Below are positions 15,151 through 23,240 of a stretch of DNA of 23,269 nucleotides, piece by piece. Positions within the stretch are counted from its first letter, which is position 1. Every line of letters begins with the position of its first letter. Made by a program: the position numbers and the translations under genes. Below the pieces are notes generated by a model. It was given only the letters and a program-made list of their open reading frames with translations. It was not told the DNA's origin and ran no database searches. Origin of the DNA: Bacteroidales bacterium (GTDB lineage: Bacteria; Bacteroidota; Bacteroidia; Bacteroidales; JAAUTT01); the NCBI GenBank assembly GCA_025350365.1, contig JANXXY010000352.1, positions 1 to 23,269 of the forward strand, read 5' to 3'.

Positions 15151-15516
15151 TTAATTGAATTCTCCGAAATGCCAAAGTATTCCGGATGGGTCATGCATGA
15201 AACATTCTTTTCCCCAATCATTTTCTTTGATGGGTGTTAATTTTACATTTTTATATTTTTCATGAAGTCCAAGATTTTGTAGTTCTTTAAAATATTCATT
15301 TACATTATTAACTTCAAGAAACATCATTGTATTGTCTACCCAATCTTTAACGTATGCGTTTTGTAAATAAAACCCTAATTCCGGCGAAATCCTGAAGTAG
15401 GACATATCCTTGAATATTATTGACTCTTCGAATCCTAAATCCTTATAAAAAAGCCTGGATTCCTCAAAATTTACAGCCCCAATAAAGGCTCTTACTGATT
15501 TCACATTTTGTTTCAT
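15151..15516 (-). CDS. VOC-superfamily (glyoxalase/bleomycin-resistance fold) protein
   Basis: A 121-residue protein with the vicinal-oxygen-chelate fold pattern. An N-terminal beta-alpha-beta unit carries FEESRLFYKDLGFEES (about 17-32), and a second unit ends in the signature CFMHDPSGILWHFGEF (about 105-120). Possible metal or substrate ligands such as the histidines and aspartate of HDPSG are present, but the usual glutamates are not all evident, so the reaction cannot be assigned. The length is one standard VOC domain. It sits between the U32 gene (52 bases downstream) and an acyltransferase (94 bases upstream), all on the minus strand, but the functions give no obvious link. Confidence 0.85.
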   Translation of the reverse strand: MKQNVKSVRAFIGAVNFEESRLFYKDLGFEESIIFKDMSYFRISPELGFYLQNAYVKDWVDNTMMFLEVNNVNEYFKELQNLGLHEKYKNVKLTPIKENDWGKECFMHDPSGILWHFGEFN

Positions 15517-15610
15517 GTCTTATGAAAATTTAGTAAAATTCAATAATTTATTTAGATCATAAATTTATGGATTTGATTTTGCAATTCAAATTATTTCATA
15601 TCTCGATTTT

Positions 15611-16489
15611 TTATTTGTTCTGATTTCGTTCATGTTTCCATCTACGGTGCGACCAAAGCCAATATTCAGGCTCTTTTCTAATTCTGGCTTCCAGTAATTT
15701 GGCATATCTGGCCGTAATTTCACCTTCAGGAAGGTCATCCGGATGATCAATAATCGGAAATAGTTCCAGTTCATAAAAGCTTCGTTTAACCCGCTTGATA
15801 TCTACAAAAAAAGCCGGGTAATTGAGCTTCCGGCAATATTGTTCCGGACCATGCAAAAATGCAGTGTTAATACCCAAAAAATCAATCCAGTAAGCTTTGT
15901 CTAACCTGGAGGGACACTGATCGGCAATGAGAAGAAAAAAACTGGGTGTGGCTACTTGGTTTTTAAAGGTCTGGTAGGTTCTGGCTATTGATGCCATAAT
16001 AGTGCCGCAACGAGACCGCGATTTGATCATGTAATCATTTATATATTTGTTGGATAATGGTTTGTAAAAGATAACCAACGGACATTTTGATTGCAAGCCT
16101 CCGGCCATCGATCCCCATTCCCAGTTTCCATAATGGCCACCTATTAAAATTACAGGCTTTCCAGTTTTAACGTATTCGTCTAATAATTCAACGTTTACAA
16201 TCTTATATCGTCGCACTATTTCTTCATGACTCATCGAAAACCCTTTTAAGCTTTCAATAAAAATATCAGCCAAATGTTTATAAAACTTTTTTGCAAGTGT
16301 CTTTATTTCCTTGTTCGATTTTTCAGGAAAAGCTTTGGATAAGTTTGAATAAACTACCTTTTTTCTATATCTAAAAACATAGTAGAGCAGTATATAAACT
16401 TTAAATGAAAAAAGATATAATACCGAAAAAGGTAAAACGCCAATCAAATAGACAAAAGATATGAAGAAATAATAGGTGAGCCGCTGCAT
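15611..16489 (-). CDS. Lipid A-type acyltransferase (LpxL/HtrB family)
   Basis: A membrane-anchored acyltransferase of 292 residues that should add a secondary acyl chain to a lipid A precursor on the inner face of the inner membrane. An N-terminal hydrophobic stretch (about 5-40) acts as anchor. The catalytic HX4E motif is H119-E124 within GGHYGNWEWG. Further family landmarks are the LLIADQCPS segment (position of the conserved D-Q in LpxL relatives), LHGPEQYCRK with its conserved G-P-E, and the C-terminal WLWSHRRWK, equivalent to the W-HRRW end of HtrB proteins. Bacteroidota usually have one such enzyme of about this size, giving penta-acylated lipid A (inference). It is the first gene of a minus-strand run; a candidate -7 element lies at 16575-16582. 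Confidence 0.9.
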   Translation of the reverse strand: MQRLTYYFFISFVYLIGVLPFSVLYLFSFKVYILLYYVFRYRKKVVYSNLSKAFPEKSNKEIKTLAKKFYKHLADIFIESLKGFSMSHEEIVRRYKIVNVELLDEYVKTGKPVILIGGHYGNWEWGSMAGGLQSKCPLVIFYKPLSNKYINDYMIKSRSRCGTIMASIARTYQTFKNQVATPSFFLLIADQCPSRLDKAYWIDFLGINTAFLHGPEQYCRKLNYPAFFVDIKRVKRSFYELELFPIIDHPDDLPEGEITARYAKLLEARIRKEPEYWLWSHRRWKHERNQNK

Positions 16490-16574
16490 GAGTGAAGGTA
16501 TTAAATTAGCATCTTTATTGCTATGCTATAAAGTAAGTAAAAAAAAAAGCTTTGGCAAAATATGAGAAATAATA

Positions 16575-16582
16575 CAAATATA
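16575..16582 (-). promoter_or_regulatory. Possible -7 element upstream of the acyltransferase
   Basis: TATATTTG on the minus strand matches TAnnTTTG. No TTG stands at the right distance upstream, and the leader to ATG 16489 would be about 80 bases. Confidence 0.35.
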
Positions 16583-16659
16583 AAATTCGCCAGGTAATTG
16601 CGATTTTAAAGTATTGATAAACTATTGCATAAAATGTTTTTAGTTTTTGTATTAATTAA

Positions 16660-16688
16660 TTGTTAAGTTTTTGTTATTTTTATGTTTC
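16660..16688 (+). promoter_or_regulatory. Predicted promoter of the lysine-rich hypothetical gene
   Basis: TTG at 16660-16662, an 18-base spacer and TATGTTTC at 16681-16688 match TTG-N17-23-TAnnTTTG with one mismatch in the last base. The predicted start near 16695 leaves a leader of about 33 bases. Confidence 0.45.
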
Positions 16689-16727
16689 CTATTTAAATTA
16701 TTTTAAAAAAACTTAATCGATTGAATT

Positions 16728-17576
16728 ATGAAGAGTTATAAAATTAACAAACAAAAAATAGAAAGTTGCCAATTGATATCCGATGTTCTTCAGGATTATC
16801 AGAAACAGGCGGAGAATATTTCGGCTTTTAACAAAGCAATTGAAGATTTAAACACCAAAACAAAGAAATTACTTAAGCTACAATCATTAGCTGAAAAGGA
16901 TAATGAAATGGTCGAAGTTGAAAAAAACAAATGCCGAAATGAATTAATCGAGAAAACCCTGACTGTTCTCACTATTTTGAAAATTTACGTGTACGACCAG
17001 AAAAAACAAAAACCGGAACGACAGCTCGAAAAAATCACTCCGGATGTTATACAACAATGTACTGATATGGTATTAATTAATATCGTACAAAAAGTTTGGC
17101 GGATTGTAAATAAATATGGCGGTTTCTCCCTGGTATTTGTCGATAAGTTGAAAGTAAAGAAAATTGCTTCAAATGCGAAGGTTATATCAAAGCTCGAAAA
17201 ACAATATGGGTTGGCGCCATCAATGATTAGAGATATGGAGGAAGCATATTTATTATTTATAAATGCGTTTTATATCTATGAAATTGAGCTTGCCGAAAAA
17301 AGGGATTTGATAAAAAAAATTAAAAAGACATCGTCACGTGCGGAAAAACTGATTGAAAATAAACTGGATCGGTTTGTTTCCCTCTTTGAAAAGAAATCAC
17401 CCGAATTTTGTCAGGCATACAATAATGCCCGATTGCTTGAAATAAAAAATAAAAAAAGCTCGAAAAATTTAAGCAAGAATGATTCCGAAAAAACTGAAGG
17501 TGAAGAAAACCCAAATAAGATTGACGATCATCAATTAGAATCTAAAAAAGATAAAAAATCAAAAGTTCTTGTATAA
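16728..17576 (+). CDS. Lysine-rich, helical protein of unknown function
   Basis: A 282-residue protein that I do not recognise. It has no signal peptide and no long hydrophobic segment, so it is probably cytoplasmic. Residues 1-95 look helical with heptad-like Leu/Ile spacing (ISDVLQDYQKQAENI, LNTKTKKLLKLQ) and may form a coiled coil. Residues 110-200 form a second helical block with the segment SKLEKQYGLAPSMIRDMEEA. From about residue 230 the protein becomes a highly charged, apparently disordered Lys/Ser/Glu/Asn tail, ending KKDKKSKVLV. The overall charge is strongly positive, so nucleic-acid or membrane-surface binding is possible but unproven. It stands alone between its own promoter and an excellent terminator, which argues for a real gene expressed as a single unit. 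Confidence 0.7.
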   Translation: MKSYKINKQKIESCQLISDVLQDYQKQAENISAFNKAIEDLNTKTKKLLKLQSLAEKDNEMVEVEKNKCRNELIEKTLTVLTILKIYVYDQKKQKPERQLEKITPDVIQQCTDMVLINIVQKVWRIVNKYGGFSLVFVDKLKVKKIASNAKVISKLEKQYGLAPSMIRDMEEAYLLFINAFYIYEIELAEKRDLIKKIKKTSSRAEKLIENKLDRFVSLFEKKSPEFCQAYNNARLLEIKNKKSSKNLSKNDSEKTEGEENPNKIDDHQLESKKDKKSKVLV

Positions 17577-17599
17577 CTAATATTTTAAGTGATTCATCC

Positions 17600-17648
17600 G
17601 GGAAATTATATAGAATTGTTTCTATTTGATTTCCCTGTTTTATTTTTT
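17600..17648 (+). terminator. Strong rho-independent terminator after the hypothetical gene
   Basis: Outer stem GGGAAAT (17600-17606) with ATTTCCC (17629-17635), inner stem ATAGAA (17610-17615) with TTCTAT (17620-17625), joined by 3-base near-paired segments, and a 4-base TTGT loop. A T-rich run follows at 17636-17648. Confidence 0.8.
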
Positions 17649-17735
17649 GTTTTCCAGCAGGCAGTCAGCTTCAATCTTAACAACATCATTATAAACTTAG
17701 TTACACCGATGCTTAAGATTAAACAAAACTATTCA

Positions 17736-18341
17736 TTAGTATTTCCCCCACAGTCTTACTCCAAAACGTATTACCGGCGAAATATCCGCATTTGGAATAT
17801 GATAGATAATACCATTAAAATCTGAACTATTGCTTGCCCGCAAATAAAGATGCAATCCCGGTTGAATATAAACATATCGTCCAATAAAAAACTGATAGCT
17901 TAAACCGGCTCCAAAGTCTTTACTTTTAAGGTCATGCTTAATTCCTGTGCTTTTTTGCTCAATTGAAAAAGTGTGAGATTCAACATAGGTATAAAGCTCC
18001 AGATTTTTCCATAGATTATAGCCAAAAAAAACTCCGGGAGATGTTTGGTAATACCTCTTAAAGTTGTCTGAATTATTATTTACACCAGCTGTTTCTGCAT
18101 TATAATTGCCACCATTTATAATACTTACCCTTAGCCTGAATTTTTTATACCGATAGCCAACTGCAAAATGATAACCACCGGTAAAAAACATGGGGAAGAG
18201 GCTTTCAACTTCGATGGCATGTTTTACCTCATAATTACGGGGCTTAGGACGCCAAAATGCTCCTTCTATTGTATCGGTTTGAGCTATAATATTTAAGCTT
18301 AAAAAAAATAATCCTGCTAACAAGATGAATTGTTTTTTCAT
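17736..18341 (-). CDS. Small outer-membrane beta-barrel protein
   Basis: A 201-residue secreted protein. The first ~21 residues (MKKQFILLAGLFFLSLNIIAQ) form a standard signal peptide with cleavage after A-Q. The mature part alternates polar and aromatic residues in beta-strand-length stretches (FAVGYRYKKFRLRVSI, PGVFFGYNLWKNLELYTYV, DFGAGLSYQFFIGRYVYIQP) and ends in a strand close to the C-terminus (VIRFGVRLWGKY), as outer-membrane barrels do. The size suggests a barrel of about eight strands, but no particular family or ligand is recognised. A Crp/Fnr regulator lies 80 bases upstream on the same strand and may control it. It converges on the terminator of the hypothetical gene. Confidence 0.7.
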   Translation of the reverse strand: MKKQFILLAGLFFLSLNIIAQTDTIEGAFWRPKPRNYEVKHAIEVESLFPMFFTGGYHFAVGYRYKKFRLRVSIINGGNYNAETAGVNNNSDNFKRYYQTSPGVFFGYNLWKNLELYTYVESHTFSIEQKSTGIKHDLKSKDFGAGLSYQFFIGRYVYIQPGLHLYLRASNSSDFNGIIYHIPNADISPVIRFGVRLWGKY

Positions 18342-18421
18342 GACACTGAATTTTTTAAATTATTGAAAGCCAAAAGTCAGGATAATGATTTAGGTTTTGC
18401 TCCACATTTGTTACCCTTTTA

Positions 18422-19003
18422 TTATTTAACATATATTTCATTTCGAATCCGGCTTAACGATTTAGGAGCTACACCCAAATAATTGGCTATATGATGAAGA
18501 GGTATTTTTTGAAAAACTTCAGGATACTTCAGATTCAACTGAATATAATGTTCTTTTGCTGAAAGCACCTGTAAATTAATGCTATGTTGAGCAATTTTTA
18601 TATAAGCCTGTTCCATTAGTATTCTGCCAAATTTTTCTAATTTAGGTATCCTGTTATATATCGAAGTCAGGTTTTCATTTTTGATAATCAATAATTCAGA
18701 GTCTTCGATTGTTTTTATATTTATAAAAGAGGGTGAATTGTTTAATCGACTCTGGTTATCAGTTACCCATTCTCCTTCAAAGGCAAAATCAGTAGTAATT
18801 TCTTTCCCGTTTTCCAATGTTTTGAAATAAATTAAAATACCTGAATTCACATAACCAATTGAATCACAAATGCAACCTTCCTCTAATAAAAAACTATTTT
18901 TTTTGAATGTTTTAATTTCAGTAAAATCAAAAAAATGCAGCCATTCCTCATTACTAAGAGAAACGATTGAATTGACATAATTTCTGAATTTATCTATGTT
19001 CAT
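18422..19003 (-). CDS. Crp/Fnr-family transcriptional regulator
   Basis: A 193-residue regulator. Residues about 20-115 form the cyclic-nucleotide-binding-like beta-roll (LEEGCICDSIGYVNSGILIYF, LENGKEITTDFAFEGEW), but the phosphate-binding-cassette arginine of true Crp is not obvious, so the effector is unknown. A dimerisation helix follows (about 120-150), then a short C-terminal winged-helix part with the recognition segment IPLHHIANYLGVAPKSLSR (167-185). This layout is that of the many short Crp/Fnr-like regulators in Bacteroidota. No Fnr-type cysteine cluster is seen. It lies upstream of a small outer-membrane barrel gene on the same strand, 80 bases apart, so local control is plausible. 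No clear promoter was found in the 193-base gap upstream. Confidence 0.87.
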   Translation of the reverse strand: MNIDKFRNYVNSIVSLSNEEWLHFFDFTEIKTFKKNSFLLEEGCICDSIGYVNSGILIYFKTLENGKEITTDFAFEGEWVTDNQSRLNNSPSFINIKTIEDSELLIIKNENLTSIYNRIPKLEKFGRILMEQAYIKIAQHSINLQVLSAKEHYIQLNLKYPEVFQKIPLHHIANYLGVAPKSLSRIRNEIYVK

Positions 19004-19196
19004 CTTATTTTTAACTTCATTTAGAAATCAACACTTCGTTAAATTTTATGCAATATTCTTAAAATGAAATACTTAGATATATTAGAATATTTCTTTATTT
19101 CTATGTATTTCAACGTATTACCTTTTATAAAAATGCATAAGTTGAAACTTTACCGAACTATTGAGAAATATTACGTTTCATTGGTCTAAAATTAAT

Positions 19197-19670
19197 CTAC
19201 GTCAGACTTTTTAATTCTTCGAGGTAATCGTATTGTAAATCTTCGTGCATTTTAGCCAAGGAAGTGTTCGCTTTTTGAATTTGCCGATCGTAAATGTTTG
19301 AAAGGGCAGTGCTTAAATTCATTTTAATACCCGAACCTTTCAGTTTTTTGCAGAAATAAATAAGCAATTCAACTTCCGTTTGCTTCGATCCGGAAAACTT
19401 GATGTATTTATTTGCTGTTCTAAGTATTTTCCGTATATTTTTTTTTGCGAAGTACAAATTTCTATGATTCACTTCGTTAAACATCTCGTCCATCGTTTCC
19501 TTTACGTTTCTAATGTATGAAGGTTCATCATCGGCTTCAAACAAAAGGTATGTAAGGAGTTCTTTGTTTTCCTTTTTGTATTTTGCCAGATGCATACAAT
19601 AGTCTAACACCTGGGCTGGGGGAAGCCTGATTAACTCCTTTTTTAGTTCGCTAAGTGAGGCCGCTTTCAT
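19197..19670 (-). CDS. Small helical protein resembling DUF6155
   Basis: A 157-residue, mostly helical cytoplasmic protein without known function. The N-terminus (SLSELKKELIRLPPAQVLDY, then LAKYKKENKELLTYLLFEADD) matches my memory of the DUF6155 family found in Bacteroidota, in which an E/D-K-K-E-L opening is followed by a KENKELL...LF stretch. The C-terminal half is Lys-, Asn- and Leu-rich helices. No catalytic motif, transmembrane segment or signal peptide is visible. Start ATG 19670 is the only good candidate. The gene stands alone, with 193 bases before the Crp/Fnr gene and 197 bases separating it from the helicase. The DUF number is recalled and not checked. Confidence 0.62.
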   Translation of the reverse strand: MKAASLSELKKELIRLPPAQVLDYCMHLAKYKKENKELLTYLLFEADDEPSYIRNVKETMDEMFNEVNHRNLYFAKKNIRKILRTANKYIKFSGSKQTEVELLIYFCKKLKGSGIKMNLSTALSNIYDRQIQKANTSLAKMHEDLQYDYLEELKSLT

Positions 19671-19739
19671 GATTAGTAGTCTAGGGTAGTCTGGTAACCG
19701 AACTATTAATGAAACACTAACGTTAAATTAAAAATATAA

Positions 19740-19793
19740 ACCACATAGCCGCATAGGACATATATTTTCTATGTTTCTATCTGACTTTGTGGT
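19740..19793. repeat. Intergenic imperfect palindrome with CATAG-type units
   Basis: ACCACA (19740-19745) pairs with TGTGGT (19788-19793). Between them CATAG-like words on the left (CACATAG, GCATAGG) face CTATG-like words on the right (TCTATGT, TTCTATC), so the ~54-base unit folds on itself. It has the style of the CACATAG/CACAGAG interspersed palindromes common between genes in many bacteria (recalled, not searched). Only one copy was seen here. It lies between a helicase and a small gene, both on the minus strand. Confidence 0.5.
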
Positions 19794-19867
19794 AAAGGTG
19801 TTGCATATGAATTGTAAAAAGTAAACTTTAAAATTAATACTGGGATTTAAATACTTTTATATTAAAA

Positions 19868-21109
19868 TTATTTTTTAGAACCCTTTTTCTTTTTTTTCTT
19901 TTGCTCAAAGGCCTCATTTTCATTTATCAGTGTTTGCCAGTCGTGAGTGCTTGCTTCCGACAAATCGATGGTTTCCTCGTATTCTGTTCGCTTAATCGTC
20001 ATTACCGCAATATCCTGTTGCAAAAATCCCTCTATTTCATTAAGCACTTCTTTTTCCTCGGGACTGCAGAAAGAAACTGCCATGCCCTTTTTGGTGCCAC
20101 GACCGGTTCGTCCGACACGGTGAACGTAATTTTCTGATTCTTCGGGCAAATCGTAGTTTATAACAAAATCAACATTGGGTATATCGATACCACGGGCACT
20201 TATATCAGTGGCAATTAATATCTTATTGGTACCTTCCCTGAAATTTTTCATCGCGATAGTGCGTTCATCCTGATCCTTGTTTCCATGGATAGTTTGACTT
20301 GAAATTGCTACACGTTCCAAGGCCAGGCAAACACGTTCAGCTCTGACTTTTGTACGTACAAATACCAGCATTTTACTTTCAGGATTCTCCTTTATCATCC
20401 GTTCCAGAAAGAAACGTTTATCATCCATTTCTATGTAAGCCACGGAATGGTTCACGTTTTTCGAAACCGGATCTTTTGGTGATATATGAATTCTCACGGC
20501 TTTTTGAACAAGCGAATAGGCAAGATCCTTGATATGTTCGTTGATGGTTGCTGAGAAAAACAAGGTTTGACGTGTACGCGGAATTTTTGTGATGAGTTGA
20601 CGCATGTCGTGTATAAATCCTAATTCGAGCATGTGGTCGGCCTCATCAAGAACAAGGATTTCAATGGTGTTGAAGGAAATATGTCCCTGACTTTCAAGGT
20701 CGAACATTCTGCCTGGAGTAGCAATTAATACATCGACTCCTTTTTTTAGCTTTTCTATTTGAGGAGCCTGTTCAACCCCACCAAATAGACCGAGAATTTT
20801 AACATTAGTCCCTTGTGCCAGTTGCTCAAACACTTCGGCTACCTGAATGGCCAATTCGTGCGTAGGAACCATTACCACGCATTTAATTCCTTGCTGGCTA
20901 CGGGGTCCTTTGCGGCTGTAAAGTAATTGAATCACAGGGATTGCATAAGCCGCCGTTTTACCGGTTCCTGTTTGTGCAATAGCCAACACATCCTCTCCTT
21001 TCAAAATAGGAGGAATTGATTTATATTGAATATCCGTTGGACGTTTATAGCCCAATTTTTCGAGATTACCCTTTATCTCAGGTGCAAAATTGTAATTGTC
21101 AAATCTCAT
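19868..21109 (-). CDS. DEAD-box ATP-dependent RNA helicase (second copy type)
   Basis: RNA helicase of 413 residues. Motifs: Q motif RPTDIQYKSIPP (about 23-34), motif I AQTGTGKT (45-52), Ia PTHEL (82-86), Ib TPGR, II DEAD (155-158), III SAT (186-188), IV MLVFVRTK, V ATDISARGID (300-309) and VI HRVGRTGRG (330-338). Motif Ia has His84 where most family members have Arg; Ia contacts RNA, so this is worth noting, although such variants occur. The tail ends in a lysine run (QKKKKKKGSKK), in place of the longer basic tail of the helicase at 11028. It starts at 21109, overlapping the ywbE stop by 4 bases (ATGA), so translation is coupled to ywbE. A possible leader promoter lies near 21336-21343, but it is weak. 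Confidence 0.93.
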   Translation of the reverse strand: MRFDNYNFAPEIKGNLEKLGYKRPTDIQYKSIPPILKGEDVLAIAQTGTGKTAAYAIPVIQLLYSRKGPRSQQGIKCVVMVPTHELAIQVAEVFEQLAQGTNVKILGLFGGVEQAPQIEKLKKGVDVLIATPGRMFDLESQGHISFNTIEILVLDEADHMLELGFIHDMRQLITKIPRTRQTLFFSATINEHIKDLAYSLVQKAVRIHISPKDPVSKNVNHSVAYIEMDDKRFFLERMIKENPESKMLVFVRTKVRAERVCLALERVAISSQTIHGNKDQDERTIAMKNFREGTNKILIATDISARGIDIPNVDFVINYDLPEESENYVHRVGRTGRGTKKGMAVSFCSPEEKEVLNEIEGFLQQDIAVMTIKRTEYEETIDLSEASTHDWQTLINENEAFEQKKKKKKGSKK

Positions 21110-21306
21110 AAAAACGATTTAACCGTTTTCACTCTGCCAACTTCACCTGTGGTAAGCCGCACTTTTATTCCATGCGGGTGAAACAAACTTTTCGTAAGTA
21201 TGTCCTGCACAATTCCTTCGGTGATGATATTGGAAATTTGATTTTCTTTTGTAACGATGCCTACTTCTTTGCCTGGTTTAATATCGCTTCTGTTTTGACC
21301 TTTCAT
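21106..21306 (-). CDS. ywbE: YwbE-family protein
   Basis: A 66-residue protein of the YwbE (DUF2196) family, whose function is unknown. Diagnostic segments: NRSDIKPGKEV at the start, TEGIVQDILTKS and FHPHGIKVRL followed by GEVGRV near the end. The size and the FHPHGIKVRL stretch are typical. It is a compact beta-rich protein, possibly an RNA- or ribosome-associated OB/KOW-like fold (inference). Its TAA-less end overlaps the start of the helicase gene as ATGA, indicating co-translation. The pairing of a small KOW-like protein with an RNA helicase suggests a shared role in RNA handling. GH20 ends 44 bases upstream, on the same strand. Confidence 0.87.
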   Translation of the reverse strand: MKGQNRSDIKPGKEVGIVTKENQISNIITEGIVQDILTKSLFHPHGIKVRLTTGEVGRVKTVKSFL

Positions 21307-21350
21307 GATAATTACTCTCTTTTTTAATAATTTGGCAAAGAAACGGTTTT

Positions 21351-23240
21351 TTATTCATTTCCTGTTCTATTTTTCAATTCCTCCCGCTTCAAGGTAATCA
21401 GGTGGCCAATTGGTTTGCCATGGCGGAATGCAATTACCCTCAAAGTAAAAGAACCGTCAGGTAGTTCGGTAGGCTGACTATATTTGGTTGAAAAACTGTC
21501 TGGCATCGTATCATCGATGGTAAAATAAATGTCATTTCCTGAAATTTCCGATTCAAGTACAAGCCATAGTTTATCTTTTTTTACAATAGTTTTTACAATC
21601 ACATCATACATAGCACGTGAATAATTAACATTTGCAAAATCAGAACGATCGAATTGGGATTCTACCCGACTTATAAAATTATCCCAGTTTTTTGTTTCCC
21701 TAGGTGACCAATACACCTCTGCTAGCGCCCAACCTCGGGGGTAAGTCATATATTCCGCCTTTCGAAGTGTTGGCACATGCTCAGTCCAGAGGTTTGCCTG
21801 ACCTCCCAAAATATATTTAGCATTCACACCATCAGGAACAGGCTCAAAACTATAACACTTTTTTAACCGTAAATTTGCATAAACAGGAGGGTCAATGGTT
21901 GGGTCGCCCTGACAGTAATCAATATATGCAAAAGTAGTTGGTGTCATCACCACATTATATTCCATTTTTGCAGCTTCCACACCGTATTTAATACCTCTCC
22001 AGCTCATTAGCGTAGCTTCATGTGATATCCCTCCTTCGAGTATTTCATCCCAACCAAGAAGTTTTTTACCCTTTGATTTCAAAATCACTTCTACCCTATT
22101 CATAAAATATCCTTGTAAATCCTCAATATGCCTTATTTTCAACTTTTGCATCAGTGCCTGACACCCCTCATCCTGCGCCCAATATCCTTTATAACATTCA
22201 TCTCCACCCACATGAATATAAGGGTTTGGAAATAATGCTGCAACTTCGGTAAATACTTTATCTAAAAACTCGTATACTTTTTCATCCGATGGATTTAACG
22301 TATTCTCGACAAACATTTTAAAAGTTCCGTTACCATACCAATCGGCAAAATTAGTACCGGGATTCACCTTCGTGTTTGGATCTTTTGTACAACTCAATTC
22401 AGGATAAGCAGCAATGGCAGCCATGCTATGACCCGGAATGTCAATTTCAGGAATTATGGTCACGTTTCTATCCTGAGCAAACTGGATAATTTCCCTGATG
22501 TCATCCTGTGTATAAAAACCACCATCTGTAGCTGCTTCACCAGGTTTAGGATTTGCACGATCACCAAAATGTCCCTGTCGTGGAACTCGCCATGCTCCCA
22601 CTCCGGTAAGTTTAGGTAATGCTTTAATCTCTATACGCCAGCCATTATCGTCAGATAAATGCCAGTGGAAAGTATTGTATTTAAACTTTGCCATTTCGTC
22701 GATATATCGTTTCACATCTTCCTTCGAGAAAAAATTTCGACTAACGTCCAGCATAATTCCACGCCATGCAAAACGGGGAAAGTCCATAATTTTTACTGCC
22801 GGAATAGTCCAATCAGCTTTGGTTATAACCTTGCTTTCAATCTCTTTAGGCATAAGCTGATAAAGAGTTTGTATACCATAAAATAAACCCGCAGGTTGAT
22901 TGGCTGTGATGACGACAGAAGCGGGCGTTGATTCAAATGTGTAACCTTCTTTTCCAATTTTAGGATCATTCACTTCATTCATTCGTAGTTGAATAGCTCC
23001 TGTTTTACCCAATTGTGCTTTTAATGAAAATCCCGTCGCAACATTTAGTTTTTGAGCCAGCATTTCAGCAATTTTACGACTTTCAGCTTTGTCGAAACTA
23101 ATTGCAGATGATTTGGTCAATTGAAAAGATCCATTTAATTGAATTACTTCAACTGGCTGAGGAATCAAATGGATAGGATTTTTTTGTCCATTTACGTTGA
23201 TAATGTTCAACATAAGTAGTAGAATTATTATTTTTTGCAT
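21351..23240 (-). CDS. Secreted beta-N-acetylhexosaminidase (GH20)
   Basis: A 629-residue glycoside hydrolase family 20 enzyme that should remove terminal GlcNAc or GalNAc from glycans, exported by an N-terminal signal peptide (about 1-18, hydrophobic IIILLLMLNII, ending NVNG-Q). An N-terminal GH20 domain 2 (about 20-155) precedes the catalytic barrel. The barrel shows FPRFAWRGIMLDVSRNF, HWHLSDDNGWRIE (192-204), the IDIPGH segment near 267-271 and the catalytic pair D347-E348 in HVGGDECYKG. Retaining hydrolysis is substrate-assisted in this family. C-terminal residues from about 530 form a chitobiase-like beta domain (DIYFTIDDTMPDS). Secretion fits periplasmic or surface glycan breakdown in Bacteroidota. 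The start is ATG 23240; the promoter would lie outside the window. Confidence 0.94.
   Translation of the reverse strand: MQKIIILLLMLNIINVNGQKNPIHLIPQPVEVIQLNGSFQLTKSSAISFDKAESRKIAEMLAQKLNVATGFSLKAQLGKTGAIQLRMNEVNDPKIGKEGYTFESTPASVVITANQPAGLFYGIQTLYQLMPKEIESKVITKADWTIPAVKIMDFPRFAWRGIMLDVSRNFFSKEDVKRYIDEMAKFKYNTFHWHLSDDNGWRIEIKALPKLTGVGAWRVPRQGHFGDRANPKPGEAATDGGFYTQDDIREIIQFAQDRNVTIIPEIDIPGHSMAAIAAYPELSCTKDPNTKVNPGTNFADWYGNGTFKMFVENTLNPSDEKVYEFLDKVFTEVAALFPNPYIHVGGDECYKGYWAQDEGCQALMQKLKIRHIEDLQGYFMNRVEVILKSKGKKLLGWDEILEGGISHEATLMSWRGIKYGVEAAKMEYNVVMTPTTFAYIDYCQGDPTIDPPVYANLRLKKCYSFEPVPDGVNAKYILGGQANLWTEHVPTLRKAEYMTYPRGWALAEVYWSPRETKNWDNFISRVESQFDRSDFANVNYSRAMYDVIVKTIVKKDKLWLVLESEISGNDIYFTIDDTMPDSFSTKYSQPTELPDGSFTLRVIAFRHGKPIGHLITLKREELKNRTGNE

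Noticed and set aside
21311..21330. T-rich stretch between GH20 and ywbE as a terminator
   Set aside because: No stem precedes it on the minus strand; it is more likely part of the AT-rich leader of ywbE.
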